Source: CBDUWP01 sp965370955 (GTDB lineage Bacteria > Planctomycetota > Phycisphaerae > Sedimentisphaerales > Anaerobacaceae). From it: a stretch of DNA of 7,145 nt. The translations under genes and the position numbers were made by a program. Shown here one piece after another: positions 6,571-7,145 of the stretch. Position 1 is the first letter of the stretch; each line of letters starts with the position of its first letter. The DNA lies in NCBI GenBank assembly GCA_965370955.1, contig CBDUWP010000074.1, forward strand, positions 1 to 7,145. The letters run 5' to 3'. The notes beneath the pieces are model-generated. The model was given only the letters and a program-made list of their open reading frames with translations. It was not told the origin of the DNA and did not search any database.

Positions 6571-7145
6571 ATGCGACATATTTTGATTACGGTTATAGTT
6601 TGCGTTTTGGTCGTGGTGACATTCGGGGCTAAAAGGCCAACTTTGTTACGCGATGGTTTTGAAATTACAGGCCTTGATGGTTACTTGTCAAAAACCGAAT
6701 CAGGCGGCTGGTCTTTTGCTTTTGATAGGGATGTTACAGATTCTCGAGCTGTTTTGAGAAAAAATGTTGCCGTTAAAATGCTGCCTTGTGCTGGTCTTGA
6801 AACAATGATAGCAAGTGCCAAAAACAATAAGAGAGCCATGTACCGGATTTGGGCGACAGCTACCAGATATCGCGGCGAGAATTATCTTTTCGCAAATTAT
6901 AGCTTGCCTGTTTCTGTAGCGAACTCAATGCCGAAAATTTCAACAGATAAAACCGATAGCGCAAGCAGCAATACCGGCAGTATGAATGTTGCGGTAAACC
7001 AAGAGCAGGATTTGGTGCAATTGCCTGACGATATTGTAGAACGTATGCAAAGCCGTAAAATTGTTCAGACGCATCAATTACAGAAAACGCTTGAGCTTAA
7101 AAGGGACATGGCTTTGATTGACAGAACAGGTTTCATTGTTGAGAA
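6571..7145 (+). CDS. Exported or membrane-anchored protein of unknown function, C-terminus cut by window edge
   Basis: The frame is open for 191 residues to the window end. Residues 1-20 form a short basic start (MRH) plus a strongly hydrophobic stretch (ILITVIVCVLVVV), a Sec signal or a single anchor; there is no lipobox cysteine after it and the cleavage site is unclear. Residues about 28-113 look beta-rich, with GLDGYLSKTESGGWSFAFD (34-52) and YRIWATATRYRGENYLF (91-107) suggesting a small barrel or OB-like fold. Residues about 120-137 are a Ser/Thr/Asn-rich linker. The tail holds LPDDIVERMQSRKI (151-164) and a DRTGFIV segment near the cut. It resembles unnamed conserved proteins of Phycisphaerae as I remember them, but I assign no function. 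It starts 29 nt after the aconitase stop with no terminator between, so an operon is likely. It may belong to an envelope gene set beyond the right edge. Confidence 0.8.
   Translation, partial: MRHILITVIVCVLVVVTFGAKRPTLLRDGFEITGLDGYLSKTESGGWSFAFDRDVTDSRAVLRKNVAVKMLPCAGLETMIASAKNNKRAMYRIWATATRYRGENYLFANYSLPVSVANSMPKISTDKTDSASSNTGSMNVAVNQEQDLVQLPDDIVERMQSRKIVQTHQLQKTLELKRDMALIDRTGFIVE

Overview
The window looks like a chromosomal segment of a low-to-moderate GC planctomycete, most likely of the class Phycisphaerae (Sedimentisphaerales-like). This is inferred from a DUF1559-like secreted protein with a type IV pilin-type N-terminus and an H-x10-D C-terminal motif, a kind that is expanded in that phylum, and from a small exported protein at the right edge that resembles unnamed Phycisphaerae proteins. 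The other genes (a UDP-sugar pyrophosphorylase, an Aquifex-type aconitase and a MtaA/MtbA-like UroD-family protein) fit this but do not prove it. No transposase, integrase, CRISPR array, tRNA or rRNA is visible.

Layout, left to right. (1) Positions 1-1117, minus strand: a UDPGP-family uridylyltransferase that runs off the left edge, so its C-terminus is missing. (2) Positions 1118-1708: a T-rich divergent intergenic region with candidate promoters for both flanking genes and a possible long leader. (3) Positions 1709-2719, plus strand: the prepilin-type secreted protein, closed by a strong intrinsic terminator at 2768-2798. (4) Positions 2799-3203: a convergent noncoding gap with a small hairpin, an 11-bp tandem duplication, a pyrimidine tract and a degenerate tandem repeat of about 36 bp built on CACAGAG. 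(5) Positions 3204-4238, minus strand: a UroD-superfamily methyltransferase-like protein with an intact H-x-C...C zinc site. (6) Positions 4239-4576: a divergent AT-rich intergenic region. (7) Positions 4577-6541, plus strand: a complete Aquifex-type aconitate hydratase. It is followed after 29 nt by (8) 6571-7145, plus strand: an exported protein of unknown function cut by the right edge, probably in the same operon.

The genes do not form one obvious pathway. The pyrophosphorylase supplies nucleotide sugars for envelope or polysaccharide synthesis, the aconitase belongs to the citrate cycle, and the UroD-like protein probably handles a methyl group on a corrinoid. The prepilin-like protein and the exported protein act outside the cytoplasm or at the envelope. 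The region reads as ordinary chromosome. The least explained parts are the CACAGAG repeat, the lone methyltransferase-like gene and the aconitase-linked exported protein. I see no convincing new multi-gene system.
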